Assembly: GCF_000282375.1 (NCBI RefSeq)
Contig: NZ_AKJK01000046.1
Span: forward strand, 1-64,000
Reading direction: 5' to 3'
Origin: Pseudomonas sp. GM50
GTDB taxonomy: Bacteria; Pseudomonadota; Gammaproteobacteria; Pseudomonadales; Pseudomonadaceae
Length of the DNA stretch: 64,000 bases
Part shown: in pieces, positions 1-11,500 of the stretch
How the letters are laid out: the number at the start of each line of letters is the position of its first letter
How positions within the stretch are numbered: the stretch's first letter is position 1
Position numbers and translations under genes: made by a program
Notes under the pieces: generated by a model
Database searches by the model: none
What the model was told of the DNA's origin: nothing
What the model saw: only the letters and a program-made list of their open reading frames with translations

Positions 1-16
1 GCTCCCACAAGGGGTA

Positions 17-39
17 GAGCCAGGCTTTAAAACTGGCTC
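17..39 (-). terminator. Hairpin downstream of gatB
   Basis: Seven-base perfect arms (GAGCCAG and CTGGCTC) around a nine-base loop, starting nine bases beyond the gatB stop. The T-tract on the minus strand is poor, so this may be only an mRNA 3' stabiliser. The first 14 bases of the window look like the tail of a REP element of the GCTCCCACA type. Confidence 0.45.
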
Positions 40-47
40 CATTGCGG

Positions 48-1493
48 TCAGCCTTCGAGCTTGCTTTTCAGCAGTTCGTTGACCTGTTGCGGGTTGGCCT
101 TGCCTTTGGAGGCTTTCATGGCCTGGCCGACGAAGAAACCGAACATCTTGCCGCGTTTGGCTTCGTCTGCCGCGCGGTATTGTTCGACCTGCTCGGCGTT
201 GGCCGCGAGCATTTCGTCCAGCACTGCCGAGATTGCGCCGGTGTCGGTCACTTGCTTGAGGCCGCGCTTGTCGATGATCTCGTCCGCGCTGCCTTCACCG
301 TTGGCCATGGCTTCAAAAACCACCTTGGCGATCTTGCCGGAGATGGTGTTGTCCTTGATGCGCAGCAGCATGCCGCCCAGTTGCTCGGCCGAAACCGGCG
401 ACTGGTCGATGTCCAGGCCTTGCTTGTTCAACAGGCTGCCCAGTTCAACCATCACCCAGTTGGCCGCCAGTTTGGCGTCGCCACCGATGCTCACGACTTT
501 CTCGAAGTAATCGGCTTGCTCGCGGCTGGTGGCCAGGACGCTGGCGTCGTAGACCGACAGACCGAACTGTTCCTGGAAACGCTCGCGTTTCTGCGGTGGC
601 AGTTCCGGCAGGGTGGCGCGCACATCGTCGAGGAACGAGTCTTCGATGACCACCGGCAGCAGGTCCGGATCGGGGAAGTAACGGTAGTCGTTGGCTTCCT
701 CTTTACTGCGCATCGGACGGGTTTCGTCCTTGTTCGGATCGTACAGGCGGGTCTGCTGGATCACCTTGCCGCCGTCTTCGATCAGCTCGATCTGGCGCTG
801 CACTTCACTGTTGATTGCCTTCTCGATGAAGCGGAACGAGTTGACGTTCTTGATCTCGCAGCGCGTGCCGAATTCAACCTGGCCCTTTGGACGGATCGAC
901 ACGTTGCAGTCGCAGCGCAGCGAGCCTTCGGCCATGTTGCCGTCGCAAATGCCGAGGTAGCGCACCAGCGCGTGGATCGTCTTGACGTAAGCCACGGCTT
1001 CCTTGGCGCTGCGCATGTCCGGTTCGGACACGATTTCCAGCAGCGGCGTGCCGGCACGGTTCAGGTCGATGCCGGTGGCACCATTGAACTCTTCGTGCAG
1101 GCTTTTACCGGCGTCTTCTTCCAGGTGCGCACGGGTCACGCCGACACGTTTGATCGTGCCGTCTTCCATGGCGATGTCCAGGTGGCCCTTGCCGACGATC
1201 GGCAATTCCATCTGGCTGATCTGGTAGCCCTTGGGCAGGTCCGGGTAGAAATAGTTTTTGCGGGCGAACACGTTGTGCTGACCGATCTCGGCATCAATGG
1301 CCAGACCGAACATCACCGCCATGCGCACCGCTTCCTGGTTCAGCACCGGCAATACGCCGGGCATGCCGAGGTCTACCAGGCTGGCCTGGGTGTTCGGCTC
1401 GGAGCCGAAGGTGGTGGAGCTACCGGAAAAGATTTTCGACCGGGTGGTGAGCTGGGTATGAATCTCCAGCCCGATCACGACTTCCCATTGCAT
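48..1493 (-). CDS. gatB: Asp-tRNA(Asn)/Glu-tRNA(Gln) amidotransferase subunit B
   Basis: GatB binds misacylated Glu-tRNA(Gln) or Asp-tRNA(Asn), phosphorylates the side chain and amidates it with ammonia channelled from GatA. The 481-aa length is normal for the family. The N-terminus [13 protein letters not shown] and the [12 protein letters not shown] segment are family hallmarks, and the C-terminal ~150 residues form the tRNA-binding helical/YqeY-like tail. The start is preceded by GAGGAG at good spacing. It is the last gene of gatCAB, 10 nt after gatA. It serves translation in the cytosol; pseudomonads use this route for Asn-tRNA and/or Gln-tRNA. Confidence 0.97.
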   Translation of the reverse strand: MQWEVVIGLEIHTQLTTRSKIFSGSSTTFGSEPNTQASLVDLGMPGVLPVLNQEAVRMAVMFGLAIDAEIGQHNVFARKNYFYPDLPKGYQISQMELPIVGKGHLDIAMEDGTIKRVGVTRAHLEEDAGKSLHEEFNGATGIDLNRAGTPLLEIVSEPDMRSAKEAVAYVKTIHALVRYLGICDGNMAEGSLRCDCNVSIRPKGQVEFGTRCEIKNVNSFRFIEKAINSEVQRQIELIEDGGKVIQQTRLYDPNKDETRPMRSKEEANDYRYFPDPDLLPVVIEDSFLDDVRATLPELPPQKRERFQEQFGLSVYDASVLATSREQADYFEKVVSIGGDAKLAANWVMVELGSLLNKQGLDIDQSPVSAEQLGGMLLRIKDNTISGKIAKVVFEAMANGEGSADEIIDKRGLKQVTDTGAISAVLDEMLAANAEQVEQYRAADEAKRGKMFGFFVGQAMKASKGKANPQQVNELLKSKLEG

Positions 1494-1503
1494 GTGTTTC
1501 TCC

Positions 1504-2955
1504 TCAGAAGCCGGTTGGGGTGCGGGTATGCCAGTCAGTGTTCAACTGATACTGGTGCGCAACGTTGAGCAAGCGGCCTTCCTGGAAATACGGGGCGAGC
1601 AACTGCACGCCGACCGGCAGGCCATCGACAAAACCTGCAGGCATGGACAAGCCCGGCAGACCGGCGAGGTTAGCGGTGATGGTGTAGACGTCTTCCAGGT
1701 ACGCAGCGACCGGGTCGCTGTTCTTGGCGCCGAGCTTCCAGGCCGGGTTCGGCGTGGTTGGGCCGAGGATGATGTCGACCTCATTGAAGGCCGCCATGAA
1801 GTCGTTCTTGATCAGGCGACGGATTTTCTGCGCCTTCAGGTAGTAGGCGTCGTAGTAACCGGCCGACAGCGCGTAAGCACCGACCATGATCCGGCGCTGC
1901 ACTTCCGGGCCGAAACCTTCGCCACGGGAACGCTTGTACAGGTCTTCCAGGTTTTTCGGGTCTGCGCAGCGGTGGCCGAAACGCACGCCGTCGAAACGCG
2001 ACAGGTTGGAAGACGCTTCCGCCGGGGCGATCACGTAGTACGCAGGAATTGCGTGCTGCATGTTCGGCAGGCTGATTTCCTTGATCACGGCGCCGAGCTT
2101 TTTCAGCTCTTCAACGCTGGCCATGACCAGGTCGGCGATGCGTGGGTCCAGACCTGCGCTGAAGTATTCCTTCGGCACGCCGATGCGCAGGCCTTGCAGC
2201 GAGCCGTTGAGGCCGGCGCTGTAATCAGGCACGGGTTCGTCGATGCTGGTGGAGTCCTGCGGGTCGAAACCGGCCATGCCTTGCAGCAGGATCGCGCAGT
2301 CTTCGGCGGTGCGGGCCAATGGACCGCCCTGATCGAGGCTGGATGCGTAAGCGATCATGCCCCAGCGCGAAACGCGACCGTACGTCGGTTTCAGGCCGGT
2401 GAGGTTGGTCAGCGCGGCAGGCTGACGAATCGAACCGCCGGTGTCGGTGCCCGTCGCCGCTGGCAACAGACGAGCGGCAACCGCAGCCGCCGAACCGCCA
2501 GACGAACCGCCCGGGACGTGTTCCAGGTTCCACGGGTTTTTCACCGCGCCGTAGTAGCTAGACTCGTTGGCCGACCCCATGGCGAATTCGTCCATGTTGG
2601 TCTTGCCCAGGGTCACGGCCCCGGCAGCAGCCAGTTTGGCGACCACGGTGGCGTCGTACGGTGCTTTGAAGTTGTCGAGCATCTTCGAGCCGCAGCTGGT
2701 GCGGATGCCCTGGGTGCAGAACAGGTCTTTGTGGGCGATCGGCGCGCCGAGCAGGGCGCCGCTCTCACCGTTGGCCCGACGAGCGTCAGCGGCTTTCGCC
2801 TGCTGCAGCGCCAGGTCTTCGGTGAGGCTGATGAAACTGTTGAGCTGCGGGTCAAGCTGGGTGATACGCGCCAGCAGGACTTTGGTCAGCTCTTCGGAAG
2901 AAAACTTTTTATCGGCGAGTCCGCGGGCGATCTCGGCCAGAGTCAATTGATGCAT
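1504..2955 (-). CDS. gatA: Asp-tRNA(Asn)/Glu-tRNA(Gln) amidotransferase subunit A (amidase)
   Basis: This is the glutaminase subunit, which releases ammonia from glutamine or asparagine for GatB. It is 483 aa and of the amidase-signature family. The Ser-cisSer-Lys triad is visible: Lys76 (in APIAHKD), the Gly/Ser-rich loop GGSSGGS with cis-Ser151, and nucleophile Ser175 (TGGSIRQPA). These sit three residues before the classical 79/154/178 positions. It lies between gatC (16 nt upstream) and gatB (10 nt downstream), so the three are almost certainly one transcript. Confidence 0.97.
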   Translation of the reverse strand: MHQLTLAEIARGLADKKFSSEELTKVLLARITQLDPQLNSFISLTEDLALQQAKAADARRANGESGALLGAPIAHKDLFCTQGIRTSCGSKMLDNFKAPYDATVVAKLAAAGAVTLGKTNMDEFAMGSANESSYYGAVKNPWNLEHVPGGSSGGSAAAVAARLLPAATGTDTGGSIRQPAALTNLTGLKPTYGRVSRWGMIAYASSLDQGGPLARTAEDCAILLQGMAGFDPQDSTSIDEPVPDYSAGLNGSLQGLRIGVPKEYFSAGLDPRIADLVMASVEELKKLGAVIKEISLPNMQHAIPAYYVIAPAEASSNLSRFDGVRFGHRCADPKNLEDLYKRSRGEGFGPEVQRRIMVGAYALSAGYYDAYYLKAQKIRRLIKNDFMAAFNEVDIILGPTTPNPAWKLGAKNSDPVAAYLEDVYTITANLAGLPGLSMPAGFVDGLPVGVQLLAPYFQEGRLLNVAHQYQLNTDWHTRTPTGF

Positions 2956-2971
2956 TGCAGGCTCTTTCCCT

Positions 2972-3259
2972 TTAGTCGATGACTTTCGGAACCAGATACA
3001 GGCCGTTTTCGACCGCTGGTGCGATGGACTGATAGGCCTCGCGATGATTGGTTTCGGTCACGACGTCTGCACGCAGGCGCTGGCTCGCTTCCAATGGGTG
3101 GGCCAGCGGCTCGATACCGTCGGTATTGACCGCTTGCATTTCGTCGACCAGCCCGAGAATGCTGTTCAGGGCCGAAGTGATGTGTGGAAGATCGGCATCA
3201 TTGAGACCAAGGCAGGCCAAATGAGCGATTTTTTCCACGTCGGAGCGTTCAAGCGCCAT
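2972..3259 (-). CDS. gatC: Asp-tRNA(Asn)/Glu-tRNA(Gln) amidotransferase subunit C
   Basis: GatC is a small clamp that wraps around GatA and bridges it to GatB, stabilising the heterotrimer. At 95 aa it has the normal length. The N-terminal helix ([18 protein letters not shown]) and the motif with [13 protein letters not shown] are characteristic of the family. It is the first gene of the operon and is transcribed divergently from mreB. Confidence 0.96.
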   Translation of the reverse strand: MALERSDVEKIAHLACLGLNDADLPHITSALNSILGLVDEMQAVNTDGIEPLAHPLEASQRLRADVVTETNHREAYQSIAPAVENGLYLVPKVID

Positions 3260-4507
<1,248 letters not shown>

Positions 4508-4540
4508 GTCGCCGGATCGCCTCTATGCTGTTGAGCGCGC

Positions 4541-4564
4541 AGGCAGCACTTTGCAGTGCTGCCT
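4541..4564 (+). other. Perfect hairpin between mreB and mreC
   Basis: Ten-base perfect arms (AGGCAGCACT / AGTGCTGCCT) enclose the tetraloop TTGC. No T-run follows, so it is not a canonical terminator. It could be an attenuator, a processing site, or a stabiliser of the mreB message 3' end that lowers mreC/mreD expression relative to mreB (inference). Confidence 0.6.
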
Positions 4565-4636
4565 GTTGGCGTTTATCTTCTGTCAGTCTGCATCCAGGCC
4601 GGTTTGATGCCGTATGAATAAAGAGAACATTTGCCT

Positions 4637-4653
4637 GGGAGGAGCGGCTTATT
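4637..4653 (+). promoter_or_regulatory. Strong Shine-Dalgarno with ATT start codon of mreC
   Basis: A GGGAGGAG tract (4637-4644) sits six bases before an in-frame ATT at 4651. The first conventional start, GTG at 4687, lacks any Shine-Dalgarno sequence and would remove the 12 residues before the membrane segment. The reading frame is open upstream only to a TGA at 4615-4617 and holds no ATG, GTG or TTG. I therefore take ATT as the initiator. Confidence 0.7.
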
Positions 4654-5796
4654 AAACCGCTTTTCACCAAAGGCCCCTCACTGGGCGTGCGCTTGTTGGT
4701 GCTGGCCGTGCTATCGGTCGCGCTGATGGTGGTCGATGCCCGCTTCACACTGCTCAAGCCAGTGCGTAGCCAAATGTCGCTGGTGCTGATGCAGTCTTAC
4801 TGGATCACCGACCTGCCGCAGCGGCTATGGCAAGGTGTGGCCAGCCAATTTGGCAGCCGTACCGAACTGGTCGCCGAAAACGAAAAACTCAAAACCGAAA
4901 ACCTGCTGTTGCAGGGCCGCATGCAAAAGCTGGCAGCCCTCACCGAGCAGAACGTTCGGCTGCGCGAGTTGCTCAACTCTTCCGCGCTGGTCAACGAAAA
5001 GGTCGAAGTGGCCGAGTTGATCGGCATGGACCCCAACCCCTTTACCCATCGCATCATCATCAATAAAGGTGAGCGCGACGGTGTGATCCTTGGTCAGCCG
5101 GTACTCGATGCCCGCGGCCTGATGGGTCAGGTGGTGGAGTTGATGCCGTACACCTCCCGCGTACTGTTGCTGACTGACACCACTCACAGCATTCCGGTGC
5201 AGGTGAACCGTAACGGTCTGCGAGCGATTGCCAGCGGCACCGGTAACCCGGAACGCCTGGAGCTGCGTCACGTGGCCGATACCGCCGACATTAAAGAAGG
5301 CGATCTGCTGGTCAGCTCCGGCCTGGGCCAGCGTTTCCCGGCGGGCTACCCGGTGGCGACGGTCAAGGAAGTGATTCACGATTCCGGTCAGCCATTCGCC
5401 ATCGTTCGTGCGGTGCCGACCGCCGCGTTGAACCGCAGTCGTTATCTGTTGCTGGTGTTCACTGACGGTCGCACAGCCGAGGAGCGCGCCAACGAAGCCG
5501 CGCAGGCTCAGGAAGCTCTGGACCAGCACGGCGGTGGCCCGATCATTCCAGCGACCGTGCCGAAACCGGCCGCGTCGGTGATACCGGCTGCTGTCGCTGC
5601 TCCGGCCGTTCCAGCGGCTGCACCTGTTGCTGCGCCTGCTGCCGCGACCCCGGCAAAACCTGCCGCTGCCCATGCTGCCAGCAAGCCACCGGCATCGGCA
5701 CCCGCCGCCAAACCACCGGTGGCCCAACCTGCTACCGTGAAGCCTGCTGCCAAACCGCCTGTCTCCGCGCCGGCCACCACTGGGGGAAGAGAATAA
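4651..5796 (+). CDS. mreC: Rod shape-determining protein MreC, probable ATT start
   Basis: MreC is a periplasmic scaffold with one membrane anchor that links MreB/MreD to PBP2. From the ATT start it is 381 aa: a cytoplasmic IKPLFTKGPS stub, a transmembrane helix at about 13-32, a coiled coil around 65-105 (ELVAENEKLKTENLLLQ), and the paired beta-domains with KGERDGVILGQPV and SSGLGQRFPAGYPVA. The last ~90 residues are a low-complexity Ala/Pro/Lys tail, common in Pseudomonas MreC and presumably disordered. The stop overlaps the mreD start by one base (TAATG), indicating translational coupling. The 12-residue extension rests on the ATT assignment; the rest is certain. Confidence 0.9.
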   Translation: MKPLFTKGPSLGVRLLVLAVLSVALMVVDARFTLLKPVRSQMSLVLMQSYWITDLPQRLWQGVASQFGSRTELVAENEKLKTENLLLQGRMQKLAALTEQNVRLRELLNSSALVNEKVEVAELIGMDPNPFTHRIIINKGERDGVILGQPVLDARGLMGQVVELMPYTSRVLLLTDTTHSIPVQVNRNGLRAIASGTGNPERLELRHVADTADIKEGDLLVSSGLGQRFPAGYPVATVKEVIHDSGQPFAIVRAVPTAALNRSRYLLLVFTDGRTAEERANEAAQAQEALDQHGGGPIIPATVPKPAASVIPAAVAAPAVPAAAPVAAPAAATPAKPAAAHAASKPPASAPAAKPPVAQPATVKPAAKPPVSAPATTGGRE

Positions 5797-6287
5797 TGGG
5801 CGGTACTACTTCATCCCGAAATGGCTGGATAGTCTGGTTGACCTTCGCCATCGGCATGCTGCTCAGCGTCTCGCCGCTGCCGCAATTCATGGAAATCCTG
5901 CGTCCTCTATGGCTGGCCTTGCTGTTGGCCTTCTGGGCGTTGGCCCTGCCGCAGAAAGTCGGCATGGTGACCGCCTGGTGCCTGGGGCTGGCCGAAGACG
6001 TGCTGTATGGCACGTTGCTGGGTCAGAACGCGTTGATCCTCACGCTCATTACGTTCCTGGTGCTGTCATTGCAACAGCGCCTGCGCATGTTCCCGATGTG
6101 GCAACAGAGCCTGGTGATTCTGGTGATCTTCGGCCTCGCCCAACTGGTTCAGTTGTGGCTGAGCGCCCTGACCGGCAATCGTCAGCCGACCCTGGCGCTG
6201 GTGTTGCCGGCACTGGTCAGCGCGTTGCTCTGGCCATGGATCAGCTACGGTTTGCGCGGTTTGCGTCGACGCTACAAAATCAATTAA
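5796..6287 (+). CDS. mreD: Rod shape-determining membrane protein MreD
   Basis: MreD is an integral inner-membrane partner of MreC in the elongasome. The 163-aa protein is almost entirely hydrophobic with about five to six predicted membrane helices. The segment GLAEDVLYGTLLGQNAL is the conserved MreD loop. It is coupled to mreC by a one-base overlap. The short basic C-terminus (RGLRRRYKIN) is cytoplasmic by the positive-inside rule. Confidence 0.95.
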   Translation: MGGTTSSRNGWIVWLTFAIGMLLSVSPLPQFMEILRPLWLALLLAFWALALPQKVGMVTAWCLGLAEDVLYGTLLGQNALILTLITFLVLSLQQRLRMFPMWQQSLVILVIFGLAQLVQLWLSALTGNRQPTLALVLPALVSALLWPWISYGLRGLRRRYKIN

Positions 6288-6314
6288 TTCGGTCAGGCAT
6301 GTGCTCGCACCGGT

Positions 6315-6356
6315 GCCCTGTCTCGACAAAAAGGAACAGTATTTGTGAGACAGGGC
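6315..6356 (+). other. Long hairpin between mreD and maf
   Basis: Ten-base perfect arms (GCCCTGTCTC / GAGACAGGGC) enclose a 22-base loop containing AAAAAGGAACAG. No T-run follows. The maf Shine-Dalgarno (GGGAG, 6364-6368) starts just past the stem, so the structure lies where it could affect maf initiation or mark the 3' end of the mre message. Confidence 0.55.
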
Positions 6357-6376
6357 GCTAGCAGGGAGATGTCTTG

Positions 6377-6973
6377 ATGAAACAGCTGTACCTCGCCTCA
6401 GGCTCGCCGCGTCGGCGTGAACTGCTCACGCAAATCGGCGTGTCGTTCTCCGTCATCAGCGCGGACATCGATGAAACCCCTTTACCTGAAGAATGCCCAT
6501 TGGCCTATGTCGAGCGTCTGGCGCGCGGCAAGGCCGAGGCCGGGCATGGCACAGTCGTGTCCGACGCCGATTTCTGCGTGCTGGGTGCCGACACCGCCGT
6601 GGTGCTGGACGGGAAAATTCTCGGCAAGCCGGTGGACGAAGCCGACGCATGCGCCATGCTTATGCTGTTGTCCGGGCGCGAACATGAAGTGCTGACCGCG
6701 ATTGCGGTGCGCAATGGCGAGCGTTGCGAGTCTTTGGTGGTGCGCAGCCTGGTGCGTTTTCGCAACATCGACCCCGACGAAGCAGCGGCCTATTGGGCCA
6801 GCGGCGAACCCCGGGACAAGGCCGGCGGCTACGGGATTCAAGGGGTGGGCGCGGTGTTCGTCGCCGGGCTCAATGGCAGCTACTCGGCGGTGGTCGGATT
6901 GCCGTTGTGCGAAACCTTCGAGCTACTCGGCCATTTCGGCATACCCTGTTGGCAAACCCTTAACGCGCGCTGA
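6377..6973 (+). CDS. maf: Maf-family nucleoside triphosphate pyrophosphatase
   Basis: Maf proteins hydrolyse non-canonical or selected nucleotides (dTTP/UTP or m7GTP classes) to the monophosphate. This 198-aa protein has the signature [12 protein letters not shown] at residues 5-16 and the catalytic-region motif [16 protein letters not shown]. The Arg-rich SPRRRELL and the [12 protein letters not shown] segment are consistent with the dTTP/UTP (YhdE) subfamily. ATG at 6377 has GGGAG eight bases upstream. It lies between mreD and rng in the conserved mre-maf-rng order. Confidence 0.93.
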   Translation: MKQLYLASGSPRRRELLTQIGVSFSVISADIDETPLPEECPLAYVERLARGKAEAGHGTVVSDADFCVLGADTAVVLDGKILGKPVDEADACAMLMLLSGREHEVLTAIAVRNGERCESLVVRSLVRFRNIDPDEAAAYWASGEPRDKAGGYGIQGVGAVFVAGLNGSYSAVVGLPLCETFELLGHFGIPCWQTLNAR

Positions 6974-7030
6974 GCGTCGTACTGACAAGATGCGGCCATT
7001 ATCGTGAACATGCCTGAACGAGACCCTGCC

Positions 7031-8488
7031 ATGAGTGAAGAGATCCTGATCAACATCACGCCGATGGAATCGCGCGTGGCGGTGGTCGAAAACGGTGTCC
7101 TGCAAGAGGTCCACGTCGAGCGCACGCAAAAGCGCGGGATCGTCGGCAACATCTATAAAGGCAAGGTCGTGCGGGTATTGCCGGGCATGCAGGCAGCCTT
7201 CGTCGATATCGGACTGGACCGTGCCGCGTTCATTCATGCCTCGGAAATTTCCCTGCGCGAAGGCCCTGCGGTGGAGAGCATCAGCGCGCTGGTTCATGAA
7301 GGTCAGAGCCTGGTGGTACAAGTCACCAAGGACCCGATCGGCTCCAAAGGCGCACGCCTGACGACGCAACTGTCGATTCCATCGCGCTATCTGGTGTACA
7401 TGCCGCGCACCGCCCACGTCGGCATTTCCCTGAAGATCGAGGACGAAGCCGAGCGCGAACGCCTCAAGCAAGTGGTCACCGACTGCGTCGCCAAGGAAGG
7501 CATCAAGGAAGCCGGCGGTTTTATTCTGCGTACCGCTGCCGAAGGGGCCGGGGCCGATGAAATCCTCATGGACATCCGCTACCTGCGCAGGCTCTGGGAC
7601 CAGATCAACGAACAGATCAAGACCATCAGCGCGCCGAGTGTGATTTACGAAGACCTCGGCCTGGCGTTGCGGACCTTGCGTGACCTGGTGAGCCCGAAGA
7701 TTGAAAAGATCCGCATCGACTCCCGGGAGACCTTCCAGAAAACCACGCAGTTCGTCGCTGAGCTGATGCCGGAAATCGCCGACCGTCTGGAGCATTACCC
7801 CGGCGAACGGCCGATCTTCGACCTGTACGGTGTCGAAGACGAAATCCAGAAAGCCCTGGAACGCAAGGTGCCGCTCAAGTCCGGCGGCTATCTGGTGGTT
7901 GATCCGGCGGAAGCCATGAGCACCATCGACGTCAATACCGGGGCCTTTGTCGGTCATCGCAACCTCGAAGAAACCATCTTCAAGACCAACCTCGAAGCCG
8001 CCACCGCCATTGCCCGTCAGTTGCGCCTGCGTAACCTGGGCGGGATCATCATCATCGACTTCATCGACATGGAAGATGAAGAACATCAGCGTCAGGTATT
8101 GCGCACGCTCGAGAAGCAACTGGAACGCGATCACGCCAAGACCAACATCATCGGCATTACCGAGTTGGGCCTGGTACAGATGACCCGCAAGCGCACCCGC
8201 GAAAGTCTTGAGCAAGTGCTGTGCGAACCGTGCAGCAGCTGCCAGGGTCGCGGCAAACTCAAGACTCCGGAAACCGTGTGCTACGAGATCTTCCGCGAAA
8301 TCCTGCGTGAGGCCAGGGCCTATCAGGCCGAAGGCTATCGGGTGCTGGCAAATCAGAAAGTGGTCGACCGTTTGCTCGATGAAGAGTCAGGCAACGTCGC
8401 CGAGCTCGAAGGCTTTATCGGACGCACCATTCGGTTCCAGGTGGAAACCATGTATTCCCAGGAACAATACGACGTGGTGTTGCTCTGA
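7031..8488 (+). CDS. rng: Ribonuclease G
   Basis: RNase G is an endoribonuclease of the RNase E/G family that matures the 16S rRNA 5' end and turns over some mRNAs. I start at ATG 7031 (SEEILINITPMESR), giving the usual 485 aa; upstream in-frame starts at 7004 and 7010 add an unconserved leader. An S1 domain spans roughly residues 38-120. The catalytic loop DVNTGAFVG carries the Mg-binding Asp, and the zinc-link motif CEPCSSCQG needed for dimerisation is present. There is no C-terminal scaffold, which distinguishes it from RNase E. Confidence 0.96.
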   Translation: MSEEILINITPMESRVAVVENGVLQEVHVERTQKRGIVGNIYKGKVVRVLPGMQAAFVDIGLDRAAFIHASEISLREGPAVESISALVHEGQSLVVQVTKDPIGSKGARLTTQLSIPSRYLVYMPRTAHVGISLKIEDEAERERLKQVVTDCVAKEGIKEAGGFILRTAAEGAGADEILMDIRYLRRLWDQINEQIKTISAPSVIYEDLGLALRTLRDLVSPKIEKIRIDSRETFQKTTQFVAELMPEIADRLEHYPGERPIFDLYGVEDEIQKALERKVPLKSGGYLVVDPAEAMSTIDVNTGAFVGHRNLEETIFKTNLEAATAIARQLRLRNLGGIIIIDFIDMEDEEHQRQVLRTLEKQLERDHAKTNIIGITELGLVQMTRKRTRESLEQVLCEPCSSCQGRGKLKTPETVCYEIFREILREARAYQAEGYRVLANQKVVDRLLDEESGNVAELEGFIGRTIRFQVETMYSQEQYDVVLL

Positions 8489-8563
8489 ATCGTTGTGTTT
8501 CAACTCCACTAGAACGGCTGGCCTCAGCTTTTTGCAGTATTTTTGCCATGGGAGCCAACTGAC

Positions 8564-11500
8564 ATGGACCGTCTGACACGCATTTTGGCCGCACTGACCC
8601 GCTGGGGTCTGGGCCTGTGTGCGTTGGTTTTGGTGCTGATGGCGCTGTTCGTCAGTCTCGGCCGGGAGCTGACGCCGCTGGTGGCCGAGTACCGTGCCGA
8701 CGTCGAAGACAAAGCCGGCGATGCCTTGGGCATGCCCCTGCAGATCGGCAAGCTGGAAGGCAACTGGAGCGGCCTCGCTCCGGTTCTGCTGGCCCATGAT
8801 GTGATGGTCGGCGAGGGTTCCAATGCCTTGCGCCTGGATCAGGTGCGCGCGGTGCCGGATCTCTGGGCCAGCCTGCTGGCGCGCGAAGTGCGCATCGCAC
8901 ACCTGGAACTCAACGGCCTGAAGATCAGCCTCAAGGAAGGTGAGGACGGTCATTGGGCGCTGGAAGGGTTGCCGGTGCAGCAGGACCAGCCGCTGGACCC
9001 GGAGCAACTGCTCCATCGCATGCAGATGGTCCAGCAGTTGTCGGTGCTCGACAGCCAGATCACCTTGCAGCCGTTGGGAGAGTCGCCGCTGACCCTGACC
9101 TACGTCGGCCTGAATCTGAAAACCGGTCCATCCCGCCAGCGGCTCGATGCCCGTCTGACCCTGCCCGACGGCCAGCCGGTGGCGATGAGCCTGCGCACCC
9201 GTTTGCGCGCAGCCCAATGGAAGGACGGCGAAGCGGACGCTTACTTGAGCCTGCCGCAAAGCGATTGGTCGAAATGGTTGCCCGAGCGCCTGACCCAGCA
9301 ATGGAATTTTTCCGAGATCAAGGCCGGTGGCGAGCTCTGGATGAACTGGAGCAAAGGCACCCTGCAACGCGCCGCGATTCGTTTGAACGCGCCGCAACTC
9401 AAGGGCGCCTATGCCGAGCGCAAGCCGATCCAGATCAACAATCTGGCGCTTAACGGGTATTTCCAGCGCAGTTCCAAAGGCGTTTTGGTGACCCTGGATT
9501 CTCTGGCGATGAACCTGGGTGACACCCGCTGGGAATCGAAACTGCAATTTCAACAAACTGCCGCGACAGACAAGACGCCAGAGCTCTTGCATCTGCAAGC
9601 CGACCGTCTGGATCTCACACCGCTCACTCCGCTGTTGAACGCACTGGGTCCGCTGCCCGAAGGTGTCGCCACGGCGGTCGAGCGGCTCAAGGTCACCGGA
9701 GTTTTGCGCAACGTGTTGATCGACTTCCGCCCAGCCGCTACCGATGACAGCAAATTCAGCTTTGCCGCCAATCTGGAAAAGGTCGGCTTCGACGCTTATC
9801 GCGGTGCACCGGCGGTGCGAAATGTCAGTGGCAGCATCAGCGGCGACCTCGGGCAGGGCGAGCTGCGCATGGACAGCAAGGATTTTTCCCTGCACCTGGA
9901 CCCGATTTTCGCCAAGCCATGGCAATACATTCAGGCCAACGCCCGGTTGACCTGGAAACTCGACAAAGAAGCTTTCACCCTGATCTCGCCGTACCTGAAG
10001 GTGCTGGGCGAGGAGGGCAAGATTGCCGGCGATTTCCTGATACGCCTGCATTTCGATCACACCCAGGAAGACTACATGGACCTGCGGGTCGGCCTGGTCG
10101 ACGGCGACGGTCGCTACACCGCCAAGTACCTGCCGACGGTTCTCAGCCCGGGGCTGGACGAATGGCTACGCACGGCGATTCTCAAGGGCGCGGTGGATGA
10201 AGGCTTCTTCCAGTACCAGGGTTCGCTGAACCACGGCGCCGCCGAAACGGCTCGCAGCATCAGCCTGTTTTTCAAGGTCCACGATGCCGAGCTGGCGTTT
10301 CAGCCGGGCTGGCCGCATGTCAGCAAGGTCAGCGGTGATGTGTTCATCGAAGACAGCGGTGTGCGGATCCTCGCGAGCAAGGGCCAATTGCTCGACACTC
10401 AGGTCAGCGACGTCTACGTCAATATTCCCCGTGTACCTGCCGGGCAGAACACTCATCTGTTCCTCGACGGCGCGTTCGCTGGCGGGTTGGGCGATGGCCT
10501 GAAGATTCTGCAGGAAGCGCCCATCGGCACCGCCGACACGTTTGCCGGTTGGGAAGGCGAGGGTGATCTGCAAGGCAAGCTCAAACTCGATATCCCGCTG
10601 GTCAAAGGCGAGCAGCCGAAAATCCTCGTCGACTTCAAGACTGACAAGGCCCGCTTGAAACTTAGCGAGCCGACTCTGGAATTGACGCAACTCAAGGGCG
10701 ATTTCCGTTTCGACAGCACCAAGGGGCTGAGCGGGCAAAAGATCACGGCTCGAGCGTTCGACAAGCCAGTGACCGCACAGATATTCGCTGAAGGCAGCCC
10801 GGGCAAGCTCAACACTCGGGTCACCGCGTCGGGTGAGGTCGAGGTCAAGAAACTCACCCAATGGCTGAACGTCACTCAGCCGTTGCCGGTGACGGGGATG
10901 ATCCCTTATCAGTTGCAGCTGAACCTTGATGGCGCCGACAGTCAATTGATGGTCAGTTCCAACCTCAAGGGCGTGGCGGTGGATTTGCCGGCGCCGTTCG
11001 GCATGGCGGCCGATGTCGGGCGCGACACCGTGTTCCGCATGACCCTGCAAGGCCCGGAGCGGCGTTACTGGGTCAACTACGGTGAACTGGCGAACTTCAC
11101 GTTTGCGGCACCGACCGGCAATTTCGCCGACGGTCGCGGCGAGTTGCTTCTCGGTGGCGGCAATGCCGTGTTACCCGGCGCCAAAGGTTTGCGCGTGCGT
11201 GGTGTACTGTCCGAGCTGGATGTCGCTCCCTGGCAGGATCTGCTGACCAGGTATGCCGGTCAGGATCCAGGTGGCAGTGCCAAACAGTTGCTCAGTGGCG
11301 CGGATTTGAAGGTTGGCAAACTCACTGGTTTCGGCACCACCCTCGATCAGGCATCGGTGCAGTTGACACGTAAACCGGCCTCGTGGGCCTTGCAACTCGA
11401 CAGTCAGCAGGCCAAGGGCAGTGTCGGTATTCTCGATGCGAAAGCCGCACCGATTGCGGTCAATCTGCAATACGTACGTTTGCCGGCACCAGACCCTACG

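Noticed and set aside
42..2982. Two ~500-codon plus-strand frames antisense to gatB and gatA
   Set aside because: They run opposite conserved gatB/gatA codons and have no domain or ribosome site of note.
8387..10060. 557-codon minus-strand frame opposite yhdP
   Set aside because: Antisense shadow; yhdP has the membrane anchor and family motifs.
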